Source: Acidimicrobiaceae bacterium UBA7830
GTDB taxonomy: Bacteria; Actinomycetota; Acidimicrobiia; Acidimicrobiales; Ilumatobacteraceae
DNA: 31,876 bases
NCBI GenBank assembly: GCA_002501485.1
Contig: DLTS01000066.1
Span: 15,451 to 47,326, forward strand
Direction: 5' to 3'
The notes beneath the pieces were generated by a model that was given only the letters and a program-made list of their open reading frames with translations, had not been told where the DNA came from and made no database searches. Numbering within the stretch: the first letter of the stretch is position 1; the number at the start of each line of letters is the position of its first letter. Positions 1-6,872 of this stretch are shown here, one piece after another. The translations under genes and the position numbers were made by a program.

Positions 1-45
1 GCGAAGAAATCAACTGCGAAGAAAGCCGCACCAAAAGCCAAATGA
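1..45 (+). CDS. topA: 3' end of probable DNA topoisomerase I (partial)
   Basis: The first 15 codons of the window stay open and end in TGA at 43-45, giving a tail made almost only of Ala, Lys, Ser, Thr and Pro. Lys/Ala-rich C-terminal tails are characteristic of actinobacterial topoisomerase I, and topA commonly lies directly before tmk and holB in this phylum. The stop overlaps the ATG of tmk as ATGA, so the two are probably translationally coupled. Only the tail is visible, so the identity rests on composition and gene order; another protein with a basic tail cannot be excluded. Confidence 0.6.
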   Translation, partial: AKKSTAKKAAPKAK

Positions 46-650
46 CCGAGCCGGTGTACATCGCATTCGAAGGGCCGGAAGCCTGCGGGAAAAGCACGCA
101 AGCGCAACGTCTCGCCGAATCGATTGGAGCGGTCCTCACGCGCGAGACCGGTGGCACTAAGATTGGTGCACAACTGCGATCAATCCTTCACAATGTCGAC
201 ACCGTTGGCCTTGATGACCATGCGGAAACTCTCATTGTTGCCGCTGATCGAGCCCAACATCTCGCTGAAGTCGTTCGACCAGCGCTCGAACGCGGCAAGC
301 ATGTGGTGAGTGACCGGTCGGTGTACTCGAGTCTGGCCTATCAGGGCTACGGACGGGGCCTCCTAGTTGACGACGTGCGCCGTATCAACGAGTGGGCGAT
401 TGGTCCGACATGGCCAGACCTCGTCATTTTGCTCGTGACCGATGACTCAACGCTTGAACGACGCATGAATGAGCGAGACCTCGATCGCATTGAACAAGCC
501 GGTTCAGACTTCCACCAACGTGTTCGTGAAGGTTTTGCCGACATGGCGTCTGCTGACCCCAACCGTTGGTACGTCGTCGATGCGTCAACCCCTGCCGATG
601 AGACAGCAGCCACGATTCGCAAGGTTGTGCGCGAGCGTCTGGGCATCTGA
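42..650 (+). CDS. tmk: Thymidylate kinase
   Basis: Phosphorylates dTMP to dTDP with ATP in the cytoplasm, an essential step of dTTP synthesis. The 202-residue length is normal for the family. A P-loop reading FEGPEACGKST is near residue 9, the DR(S/Y) motif DRSVYSSLAYQG is near residue 91, and a basic lid segment follows around residues 140-150. The P-loop carries Ala where many homologues have Asp or Glu (GxDGxGKST), a minor variation. The ATG overlaps the upstream stop (ATGA), and its own TGA overlaps the ATG of holB (TGATG), so topA-tmk-holB looks like one transcript. Identification is secure. Confidence 0.95.
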   Translation: MTEPVYIAFEGPEACGKSTQAQRLAESIGAVLTRETGGTKIGAQLRSILHNVDTVGLDDHAETLIVAADRAQHLAEVVRPALERGKHVVSDRSVYSSLAYQGYGRGLLVDDVRRINEWAIGPTWPDLVILLVTDDSTLERRMNERDLDRIEQAGSDFHQRVREGFADMASADPNRWYVVDASTPADETAATIRKVVRERLGI

Positions 651-1693
651 TGGCATCTGTGTGGGACGCAGTTATCGGGCAGGATTCCACGATTTCGCTT
701 CTGCGCACCTCCTTAAGAGACCCAGTTCACGCCTATCTCTTCGTTGGGCCTCACGGCTCAACGAAAGAGCAAGCGGCTCGAGCTACTGCTGCGGTGATGA
801 TCTCCGGCGGCGATGACCCCGATGGCCGACACGCACGTCTCGTCATGGCCGGCGAGCACCCCGACTGCCGCGAGGTAGAACGCGAAGGCGCCGGCATCAG
901 CGTCGACCAAGCGCAGTGGATTGTCGAACAGTCATGGCTCAGCCCCACTGAAGGTGACCTAACCGTGCTCATTTTGCATGACTTCCATCTCGTTGCCGAT
1001 GCGGCCGCAGCAAAATTGTTGAAGACAATCGAGGAACCGCCAGCGAGCACGCGTTTTGTCATTGTCGCCGAAAGTTTGCCGAACAATCTCGTCACCATTG
1101 CCTCTCGCTGTGTTCGTCTCGATTTTCACGCAATTGCAGACGAGGTCATCGCCGAACGGCTCATTGCCGAGGGCATCGCCCCAGAAGCCGCTCAACTTGC
1201 CTCCACCGGTGCCTTTGGTGACCTCGATCGTGCACGACTGGTCGCAACCGACCCAGCCCTTGCTGAGCGTCGACACACTTTTGCTCAAGCCATCGACCTT
1301 CTCGATGGCTCGGGGTTTGCGGCACTACAACTGGTGAAACGCATTGAGAGGCTCATCGACGAAGCAGCCGAATCACTTAACGCTCGACATCTCGAAGAGG
1401 CGGGCGCCCTTCAAGAACGAATCGAGGCCTACGGCAGTCGCGGCAGCGGAAAGAAGCAGCTTGAAGATCGTCACAAGCGCGAACACCGGCGATTCGTCAC
1501 CGATGAGTTGCTGGCCGGTCTTGCCGTACTGAGCGCAAGTTACCGAGATGCAATGGTGGCTGGTCGCCTGAGTGCCGATGATGCTGCCCGCGCGGTCAAT
1601 TCCATCAACGAGACGGCGTCGGCACTCGGTCGAAACGCAAATTCGTCGCTCGCTCTTGAGCGACTAATGTGGTCTCTTCCGTTGCCCTGCTGA
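650..1693 (+). CDS. holB: DNA polymerase III delta' subunit
   Basis: Clamp-loader subunit of the replicative polymerase, 347 residues. The N-terminal AAA+ module begins with VWDAVIGQ near residue 4. The P-loop is degenerate (GPHGSTKEQ, near residue 34), as expected because delta' does not hydrolyse ATP. The SRC motif that supplies the arginine finger to a neighbouring subunit is present (IASRCVRLDF, near residue 150). An actinobacterial-type helical C-terminal region follows, with a Lys/Arg-rich stretch near residues 263-280. It overlaps tmk by one base, and no other replication gene follows. The gene is followed by tRNA-Thr, so the operon probably ends here. Confidence 0.93.
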   Translation: MASVWDAVIGQDSTISLLRTSLRDPVHAYLFVGPHGSTKEQAARATAAVMISGGDDPDGRHARLVMAGEHPDCREVEREGAGISVDQAQWIVEQSWLSPTEGDLTVLILHDFHLVADAAAAKLLKTIEEPPASTRFVIVAESLPNNLVTIASRCVRLDFHAIADEVIAERLIAEGIAPEAAQLASTGAFGDLDRARLVATDPALAERRHTFAQAIDLLDGSGFAALQLVKRIERLIDEAAESLNARHLEEAGALQERIEAYGSRGSGKKQLEDRHKREHRRFVTDELLAGLAVLSASYRDAMVAGRLSADDAARAVNSINETASALGRNANSSLALERLMWSLPLPC

Positions 1694-1714
1694 ACAATGT
1701 GGCGCAACGAATTC

Positions 1715-1745
1715 TTGACGTTCGGTCAGGCAGCCGTGGTTGATA
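1715..1745 (+). promoter_or_regulatory. Possible promoter of tRNA-Thr
   Basis: A good -35 hexamer TTGACG at 1715-1720 lies in the gap between holB and the tRNA. A weak -10 candidate TTGATA at 1740-1745 follows after a rather long 19-base spacer, about 30 bases before the tRNA 5' end. The spacing is not ideal, so this is only a candidate. Confidence 0.3.
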
Positions 1746-1775
1746 CCCTCACTGCTCGCTAGGCTCCGGCCCGTT

Positions 1776-1848
1776 GCCTGGGTAGCTCAGTCGGTAGAGC
1801 AACGCACTCGTAATGCGTAGGTCGTGAGTTCGATTCTCATCCCAGGCT
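1776..1848 (+). tRNA. tRNA-Thr (anticodon CGT)
   Basis: A full cloverleaf can be drawn. The acceptor arms GCCTGGG (1776-1782) and CCCAGGC (1841-1847) pair perfectly, with discriminator T at 1848. The D-arm is GCTC/GAGC. The anticodon stem ACGCA/TGCGT encloses the loop CTCGTAA, giving anticodon CGT, which reads ACG (Thr). The T-arm GTGAG/CTCAT encloses TTCGATT. CCA is not encoded. The gene sits between holB and a GDP-fucose synthase gene. Confidence 0.95.
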
Positions 1849-1899
1849 CTCAGCGAGCGAAGCAATGGGCTCTTTGCTCCTATCCTTCTCACAATCCCT

Positions 1900-2898
1900 A
1901 TGCAAATCTCATCAGGTACTGAGCCCAACGAGTCAATTGATCGGAGTAGTCCGATCTATGTTGCTGGCCATCGAGGCCTCGTCGGCGCTGCGGTCGTTCG
2001 ACATCTTGAGCGGGAGGGTTTTACGAACATCCTCACCGCAACCCGCGATGAACTCGACCTGCGAGATCAGAGTGACGTCAGCGAGTGGTTCAACGTCAAT
2101 CGACCGCGTTATGTCATGTTGGTCGCCGGCACCGTCGGCGGAATTCTTGCGAACAGCACTCGGCCCGCTGAATTCATTTACGACAACATGATGATTCACG
2201 GCACCGTCGTGCATTCTGCCTACGAGACCGGAGTCGAAAAACTTCTCTACCTCGGCTCATCGTGTATCTACCCACGAGATGCCACGCAGCCGATCACCGA
2301 AGAAGAGTTGCTCACCGGGCCACTCGAGGAAACAAACGAGTGGTATGGAATTGCAAAGATCGCTGGCATCAAGTTGTGTCAGGCATATCGCCGCCAGTAC
2401 GGATGCAATTTCATCTCTGCGATGCCAACCAATCTCTATGGTCCTGGCGACAATTTCGACCTCACGTCGAGCCACGTCATTCCAGCATTGATGAGGAAAT
2501 TTCATGATTCCCGGAACTCCGCTGACCGGAGTGTTGAGGTGTGGGGCACCGGTTCTGCGATGCGCGAGTTCTTGCACGTAGATGATCTCGCGAGCGCATG
2601 CCTGTTCTTGTTAGAAAACTACAACGGTGATTCGCATATCAATGTGGGTACCGGAATTGATCTCTCGATCGAAGAGTTGGCAAAGACGATTCAGTCGATC
2701 GTTCACCCCGATGCCGTAATCAATTGGGATACCTCAAAACCCGACGGCACCCCCCGCAAACTGCTCGACATCTCTCGTCTTCGAGCGCTTGGCTGGGAGT
2801 CATCGGTCTCGTTATCTGAGGGATTGTCAAGCACCTATGAGTGGTTCCTCTCGTCGGAGTCCACGGGCGAAGGATTGCGCGGCATCGACTCGTTCTAA
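1900..2898 (+). CDS. fcl: GDP-L-fucose synthase
   Basis: Probable NADPH-dependent epimerase/reductase converting GDP-4-keto-6-deoxymannose to GDP-L-fucose for surface glycans. The 332-residue extended SDR has a Rossmann motif GHRGLVG near residue 23, the family signature LGSSCIYP near residue 117 (catalytic Ser/Cys region), and the YxxxK pair YGIAK near residue 149. NLYGPGDNF and the C-terminal IDSF region also fit the family. The partner GDP-mannose 4,6-dehydratase (gmd) is not adjacent. The large glycan locus of this window begins 16.5 kb downstream. A start at 1900 places about 20 residues before the first beta strand, which is slightly long; no strong ribosome site is visible. Confidence 0.9.
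   Translation: MQISSGTEPNESIDRSSPIYVAGHRGLVGAAVVRHLEREGFTNILTATRDELDLRDQSDVSEWFNVNRPRYVMLVAGTVGGILANSTRPAEFIYDNMMIHGTVVHSAYETGVEKLLYLGSSCIYPRDATQPITEEELLTGPLEETNEWYGIAKIAGIKLCQAYRRQYGCNFISAMPTNLYGPGDNFDLTSSHVIPALMRKFHDSRNSADRSVEVWGTGSAMREFLHVDDLASACLFLLENYNGDSHINVGTGIDLSIEELAKTIQSIVHPDAVINWDTSKPDGTPRKLLDISRLRALGWESSVSLSEGLSSTYEWFLSSESTGEGLRGIDSF
2653..2678 (+). promoter_or_regulatory. SigR/SigH-type promoter motif inside fcl
   Basis: GGAAT at 2653-2657 is separated by exactly 18 bases from GTT at 2676-2678. This equals the established SigR consensus GGAAT-N18-GTT of actinobacteria. It lies inside fcl, about 235 bases upstream of the sigma gene start at 2913. SigR-type sigma factors are known to autoregulate, so this could be the redox-inducible promoter of the sigma/anti-sigma pair. 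The motif is short enough to arise by chance about once in such a window. Confidence 0.4.
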
Positions 2899-2912
2899 CT
2901 ACATTTCTACTC

Positions 2913-3491
2913 GTGGCAGATCGTTCGACATTCGCCGAGCGGGCAATGGAATACGCACCCCAGTTGTATTCGACTGCGCTTCGAATGACGCGAAATGCTG
3001 CCGATGCGGAAGATCTCGTGCAAGAAACGATTATGCGGGGTTACCGCAGTTTCGACACGTTTGCGGAGGGCACCAATCTCAGGGCTTGGCTGTATCGCAT
3101 CCTTACGAATGCGTTTATCAATCGCTACCGCGCAAAACAGCGGCGGCCAACGGAAACAGATCTTGCTGACGTCGAAGATCTATACCTCTACAAACGTGTT
3201 TCGACCATGGAGAACGCTGCCAGTTCGCTTTCAGCGGAAGATCAATTTCTCGACCTCTTCACGGATGAAGAGGTGAAAAGTGCGGTTGAAGGCCTCCCCG
3301 ATACCTTCAAACTGCCTGTGATTCTCGCCGATGTTGAGGGATTCGCTTACAAAGAAATAGCAGAAATGCTAGATATTCCGGTCGGAACGGTGATGTCACG
3401 GCTGCATCGGGGAAGAAAAGCGATGCAAAAGGAGTTATACGAGTATGCGAAAGCTCGCGGGCTTGTCGATACCCCTGGAAATTCCGACTAA
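2913..3491 (+). CDS. sigR: ECF sigma factor, SigR/SigH-like (disulfide stress)
   Basis: RNA polymerase sigma factor of the extracytoplasmic-function class. Region 2 is clear: YSTALRMTRNAADAEDLVQE followed by the -10-binding part TNLRAWLYRILTNAFINRYR. Region 4 contains the helix-turn-helix LADVEGFAYKEIAEMLDIP and VGTVMSRLHRGRK. These match the Streptomyces SigR / mycobacterial SigH group closely. The frame is open from 2841, but GTG at 2913 fits the family N-terminus best and avoids overlap with fcl; it gives 192 residues. ATG at 2946 is an alternative. The stop is followed at once by the anti-sigma gene, with one base shared, the usual layout for this redox switch. A candidate self-recognised promoter lies at 2653-2678. 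Confidence 0.9.
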   Translation: MADRSTFAERAMEYAPQLYSTALRMTRNAADAEDLVQETIMRGYRSFDTFAEGTNLRAWLYRILTNAFINRYRAKQRRPTETDLADVEDLYLYKRVSTMENAASSLSAEDQFLDLFTDEEVKSAVEGLPDTFKLPVILADVEGFAYKEIAEMLDIPVGTVMSRLHRGRKAMQKELYEYAKARGLVDTPGNSD

Positions 3492-3757
3492 TGGCTAACT
3501 GCAAAGAGACGTTGAACGAACTTGAGCCGTACATCGACGGCGAGTTGTCTGATGACGCCAAGGCACATATTCATGGCCATCTCGACGGATGCGTTGATTG
3601 TCAGCAAGCCTTCGAATTCCATCTTGAACTGAAGGCAGCAATCCGTCGCAAGGTCAACAACGACGAGTTGCCCAATGGTCTTCTTATGCGCCTCGAATCG
3701 TGCTTGAAGGAAGACTTTGATGGTGACGGCAATGTTGGCGTCCCTTCTGATCGCTAG
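3491..3757 (+). CDS. rsrA: Zinc-containing anti-sigma factor, RsrA-like
   Basis: 88-residue ZAS-family anti-sigma factor expected to bind the sigma factor encoded just upstream and release it on thiol oxidation. The zinc motif HxxxCxxC is visible as HLDGCVDC near residues 30-37, with an additional Cys at residue 4 that probably corresponds to the N-terminal zinc/disulfide Cys of RsrA. A further Cys near residue 73 is less conserved. The ATG overlaps the sigma stop by one base, consistent with stoichiometric co-expression. The length is typical of RsrA/RshA. The exact inducing signal cannot be read from sequence. Confidence 0.88.
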   Translation: MANCKETLNELEPYIDGELSDDAKAHIHGHLDGCVDCQQAFEFHLELKAAIRRKVNNDELPNGLLMRLESCLKEDFDGDGNVGVPSDR

Positions 3758-3766
3758 AATGTGGTC

Positions 3767-3919
3767 ATGATTGCAGCGAACATTTGGCACTGGTGGATCG
3801 GGGTCGTTCTCACGGGAGTGGGAGTCCTTACTGCTGTTGGTCTCGTTGCTGGATACCTCAAGTCGGTAACTGCGCTCAAGCATCCTCTTGGACGTCGCCA
3901 AGGCGATTCTGAACTCTGA
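3767..3919 (+). CDS. 50-residue single-pass membrane protein
   Basis: A short frame starting MIAANIWHWWIG encodes a hydrophobic helix of about 22 residues (roughly 9-31) followed by a basic, polar tail with KSVTALKHPLGRR. It looks like a small inner-membrane protein with a short N-terminus and a positively charged cytoplasmic tail. It begins 9 bases after the anti-sigma stop and its TGA overlaps the apparent CTG start of tilS (CTGA), so it fits tightly into the operon, which supports it as a real gene. GTG at 3761 is an alternative start. I do not recognise a family. Its role could be linked to the stress regulon, but this is inference. Confidence 0.6.
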   Translation: MIAANIWHWWIGVVLTGVGVLTAVGLVAGYLKSVTALKHPLGRRQGDSEL

Positions 3920-4794
3920 CTCTCGTTTCTGACCTCCTTGCACGTTGCACGTTCCCGCCGTCGGGTACCGCCGTTGATTGCGCGTTTTCAGGGGGACCTG
4001 ACTCTTTAGCCCTGTTGATTTTGGCTCGAGCAGCTGGGCTCTCAGTGACCGCTCACCATGTTGATCACGGGTTGCGACCGTCATCGCCAGATGAGGCCGA
4101 CGTTGCGGTCGACATTGCTCACTCACTCGATGTTCACTGCGTCGTGCATCGTGTGGAAGTGGAGGCCTCACACAATCTTGAAGCAAACGCTCGTGCTGCT
4201 CGAAAGTCAGTGCTCCCCCCAGGTGCGCTGACCGGTCATACCCTTGAGGACCAAGCTGAGACATTGCTCATTCGTCTCCTTCGAGGCGCCGGATCTGACG
4301 GCTTATCGGCGATTACTCCTGGGCCTCAACACCCGATTCTCGGCCTCCGTCGGCGAGACACCGTCGCCCTCTGCAATAACGCAGGTATTGCGCCTGTGAT
4401 CGACCCTACAAATGACGATCCCTCAATGTGGAGGAACCGTATTCGGCACGAGGTGCTCCCATTGCTAAACGACATTGCTGAGCGCGATCTTGTACCAATT
4501 TTGTCTCGCACGGCTGATGTCCTGCGCCAGGACACAGATTTCTTGAATGACCTCGCCACCGGGATTGATCCGACGGACGCAAATGCGGTGTGTGAAGCAG
4601 ACGCTGTGCTTGCGACGAGGGCTCTTCGACAGTGGTTAACCCGTGACGGTTACCCTCCAAACGCTGCTGCGATTCAACGGGTGCTTGGAGTGGCCCGGGG
4701 GGAAGCAGTTGCCTGCGAAATTGACGGAGGTATCCGAATCGCAAGAAAAAATCGACGTTTGCGGATTATCACACCGGATACCTTCGACGAGTAG
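3916..4794 (+). CDS. tilS: tRNA(Ile)-lysidine synthase, apparent CTG start
   Basis: ATP-dependent enzyme that modifies C34 of tRNA-Ile(CAT) to lysidine, normally essential. The PP-loop SGGPDS is coded at about 3988-4005, followed by VDHGLRPSSPDEA, the LEANARAAR segment, GHTLEDQAETLLIRLLRGAG and DPTNDDPSMWRNRIRHEVLP, all typical. The PP-loop lies upstream of the first ATG/GTG/TTG in the frame (TTG 4015), so that codon cannot be the true start. Reading back to the in-frame stop at 3910-3912, the only plausible initiator is CTG at 3916, overlapping the preceding stop as CTGA, with AAGGCG about 10 bases upstream. This gives 292 residues. A sequencing error is the main alternative for the unusual start. 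Confidence 0.85.
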   Translation: MTLVSDLLARCTFPPSGTAVDCAFSGGPDSLALLILARAAGLSVTAHHVDHGLRPSSPDEADVAVDIAHSLDVHCVVHRVEVEASHNLEANARAARKSVLPPGALTGHTLEDQAETLLIRLLRGAGSDGLSAITPGPQHPILGLRRRDTVALCNNAGIAPVIDPTNDDPSMWRNRIRHEVLPLLNDIAERDLVPILSRTADVLRQDTDFLNDLATGIDPTDANAVCEADAVLATRALRQWLTRDGYPPNAAAIQRVLGVARGEAVACEIDGGIRIARKNRRLRIITPDTFDE

Positions 4795-4830
4795 GATGTC
4801 TTAAGTTATGTACGCCTTTGGATTTTCCTC

Positions 4831-5340
4831 ATGATGCCGCCAAAGTTGCGCGGCAAGTGGGCTTTAGGGATTCAACCGCGTAATTTCACATGGATTCTGA
4901 AGGACAAATTGGCGATATCTGAGCGTCCGGGTGGGTTTGGATCGAGCCATCGACGTGTTCGCCGTCAAGAGGAAATTATCTGGATCCGAGAAAACGGCTT
5001 CAATTACGTCGTTTCGTTAATTCAAGCGCCTCATAATCTTCACAACTACGAAGAACTCGGTCAGCCGTATCGACATCGACCAATGCGCACCGACAATATT
5101 GATGCCTGGTTAACCGCACTGTATCGCGAGCTCGATGACCTCATCCGCGCTGGTCAACGTTTGCTTGTTCATGGTGAAGAGCTCGGTGATCGTGTTGTCG
5201 GCGTCATGGGTGGCTACATCCGTTGGGCTGGCCTTATTGAAGACGCCACAGAGGCGATCACTGTCACTGAGCAGTTGACGGGTCGCAAACTTGACCCATT
5301 TGCACGAGAACTCATTCTTCGTGCTCACGAACTTCGCTGA
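4831..5340 (+). CDS. Dual-specificity-phosphatase-like protein lacking the catalytic Cys
   Basis: 169 residues with no strong family name, but the layout resembles small cysteine-dependent phosphatases: IRENGFNYVVSLIQ (near residue 51), then a helix, then LLVHGEELGDRVVGVMGGYI near residue 110, then a helix ending TGRKLDP. In active members the loop reads HCx5R; here it reads H-G-EELGD-R, so His and Arg positions are kept while the nucleophilic Cys is Gly. I infer a catalytically dead or repurposed phosphatase fold that may bind phosphate. It stands between tilS and a flavoprotein gene (one base gap), where many actinobacteria have hpt. The fold assignment comes from pattern only. Confidence 0.55.
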   Translation: MMPPKLRGKWALGIQPRNFTWILKDKLAISERPGGFGSSHRRVRRQEEIIWIRENGFNYVVSLIQAPHNLHNYEELGQPYRHRPMRTDNIDAWLTALYRELDDLIRAGQRLLVHGEELGDRVVGVMGGYIRWAGLIEDATEAITVTEQLTGRKLDPFARELILRAHELR

Positions 5341-5341
5341 T

Positions 5342-6304
5342 ATGTCCGACGTCGACTGCGTTATCGTTGGCGCAGGTATCTCTGGCCTTATCGCCGCCAG
5401 ACGGCTCGCCGATACAGGCTTATCAACCATTGTCTTCGACAAGGGTCGTTCTGTTGGCGGGCGTCTCGCAACTCGTCGTATCGGCAAGGCCCGGCTTGAC
5501 CATGGTGCCCAGTTCATTACAGCTCGATCAGAGGTGTTTTCTGCGCAGCTAGCCGATTGGCGACAGCGAGGTCTCGCCACCATTTGGTGTCACGGGTTTG
5601 AGAGCGATGATGGCCACCCGCGTTGGATTGGTGTCAACGGAATGAATTCGTTGGCAAAAGATCTTGCCGAAGGTCTCGATGTCAGAGTCGACCACCGAGT
5701 GTTCTCAACAACGTGGGAAGGGAGTGAGTGGCTCGTGACCTGCGATGATGCGCGTTCGGTAACAGCGTCAACGCTTATCCTCACCGCTCCGGTCCCGCAG
5801 TCGTTTTCATTTGTGTTTGAGATGGTTGAGACATTGCCGCGTGAACTGTGGACGGCCGACCACGATCGCACCATTGCACTGCTGGCAACCCTAGATGGCC
5901 CCTCGGCACTCACTGGAGCGGGCGCTCGCCATGAGCCGTCAGACGACATCGCATTCGTTGTCGATCACGCGGTGAAGGGTATTTCGCCGATTCCTGCAAT
6001 GACTATGAACACGTCTCCGCAGTGGAGCGAGCGTTTTTGGGATGCCCCAGCCGATGAGGTCGAGGTTGCGCTTAGTGAACTAATCGCACCATTTCTCGGC
6101 TCTGCTCAAATTGTCGAACAGCAGGTAAAAAAATGGCGGTTTGCGACTCCTCGGGCAACCTGGTCAACGCCGTGTTGGTCAGATAGCGACTTCCAAATCG
6201 TCGTCGCAGGGGACGCATTCGGGGGTCCACGGGTCGAGGGGGCATTCCTGTCTGGAGTTGCTGCTTCAGAGACGATTACTGAGTGGTGCAAACGACGTCA
6301 GTGA
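5342..6304 (+). CDS. Renalase-like FAD-dependent oxidoreductase
   Basis: 320-residue flavoprotein. The N-terminal dinucleotide-binding motif GAGISG (near residue 9) is followed by the second FAD motif DKGRSVGGRLATRR near residue 33 and DHGAQFIT near residue 51, a combination typical of renalase and related amine-oxidase-fold proteins. The C-terminal FAD motif VVAGDAFGGPRVEGAFLSG is near residue 285. Bacterial renalases oxidise off-pathway dihydronicotinamide isomers, but the substrate here is not known. The frame is open from 5291; ATG at 5342 is preferred because it starts immediately before the FAD strand and one base after the previous stop. The 3' end overlaps the convergent gene at 6276. 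Confidence 0.8.
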   Translation: MSDVDCVIVGAGISGLIAARRLADTGLSTIVFDKGRSVGGRLATRRIGKARLDHGAQFITARSEVFSAQLADWRQRGLATIWCHGFESDDGHPRWIGVNGMNSLAKDLAEGLDVRVDHRVFSTTWEGSEWLVTCDDARSVTASTLILTAPVPQSFSFVFEMVETLPRELWTADHDRTIALLATLDGPSALTGAGARHEPSDDIAFVVDHAVKGISPIPAMTMNTSPQWSERFWDAPADEVEVALSELIAPFLGSAQIVEQQVKKWRFATPRATWSTPCWSDSDFQIVVAGDAFGGPRVEGAFLSGVAASETITEWCKRRQ

Positions 6305-6872
6305 GTTCACCTTCATCGAATGACCACCAACTCACGAATCCCGTATCGACGTCGGTTCTCATTTCAGTGAACGACGTGTACTCCGTGGGACATCGCCGAA
6401 TAAACGCGGGGGCGTGTGCAAGACGCATACCGTTTTCGAGAATGGCCCGGCCACGTTCGAAACCGATTACAGGTGGTAACACCACGTGGTCGTTATCGAC
6501 GACTGGCTGCAGCGAAAACCAAATCACAGCCTCTCCGAGCAGGTCAGCAAAGATTGCGCAATTGCCTCGGGCAAGATCTGGAATCGTGCAGTCGTTCACC
6601 CCCGCGGTACCTTCGACAATGGTCACTCGACGCTGCTCTTCGATGGTAAACGTCACAGTCAATGCTGCGAGCCCCTTCGGGCTGACGGCGAATCGCTCGG
6701 TCGACCGGTCGAGCCGCTCAGCCAAGTTAATCACACGAGACACGGGTCTGGTTGAAGTGCCAGCTGTGACTTGTTCAACTTCGTCACCTGCCGTCACCGA
6801 TCGCACAATGAGCAACATCGCCAAGATGCCGGCCGCAGCAGCAACGAATCGGAATGAAAGCAGTCCTCTCAC
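6276..6872 (-). CDS. Membrane-anchored or secreted protein of unknown function
   Basis: 198 residues beginning with a short basic segment and a hydrophobic helix (FVAAAAGILAMLLIV, about residues 8-22), so it is a signal anchor or an uncleaved signal peptide with an extracytoplasmic body. The body has four Cys, two of them in CTIPDLARGNC, possibly disulfide-forming. I recognise no family. GTG at 6872 overlaps the stop of the upstream SDR gene as GTGA, favouring this start over TTG at 6884. The 3' end overlaps the convergent flavoprotein gene by 29 bases. The gene probably shares a transcript with the SDR and enoyl-CoA hydratase genes. Confidence 0.65.
   Translation of the reverse strand: MRGLLSFRFVAAAAGILAMLLIVRSVTAGDEVEQVTAGTSTRPVSRVINLAERLDRSTERFAVSPKGLAALTVTFTIEEQRRVTIVEGTAGVNDCTIPDLARGNCAIFADLLGEAVIWFSLQPVVDNDHVVLPPVIGFERGRAILENGMRLAHAPAFIRRCPTEYTSFTEMRTDVDTGFVSWWSFDEGELTDVVCTTQ

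Noticed and set aside
3488..4264. Long minus-strand open frame of 258 codons
   Set aside because: It lies antisense to the anti-sigma factor, the small membrane protein and tilS, which carry clear motifs; its own sequence shows no domain and a shadow-like composition.
5110..5583. Minus-strand open frame of 157 codons
   Set aside because: Antisense to the flavoprotein's FAD-binding motif and to the phosphatase-like gene; no recognisable domain.
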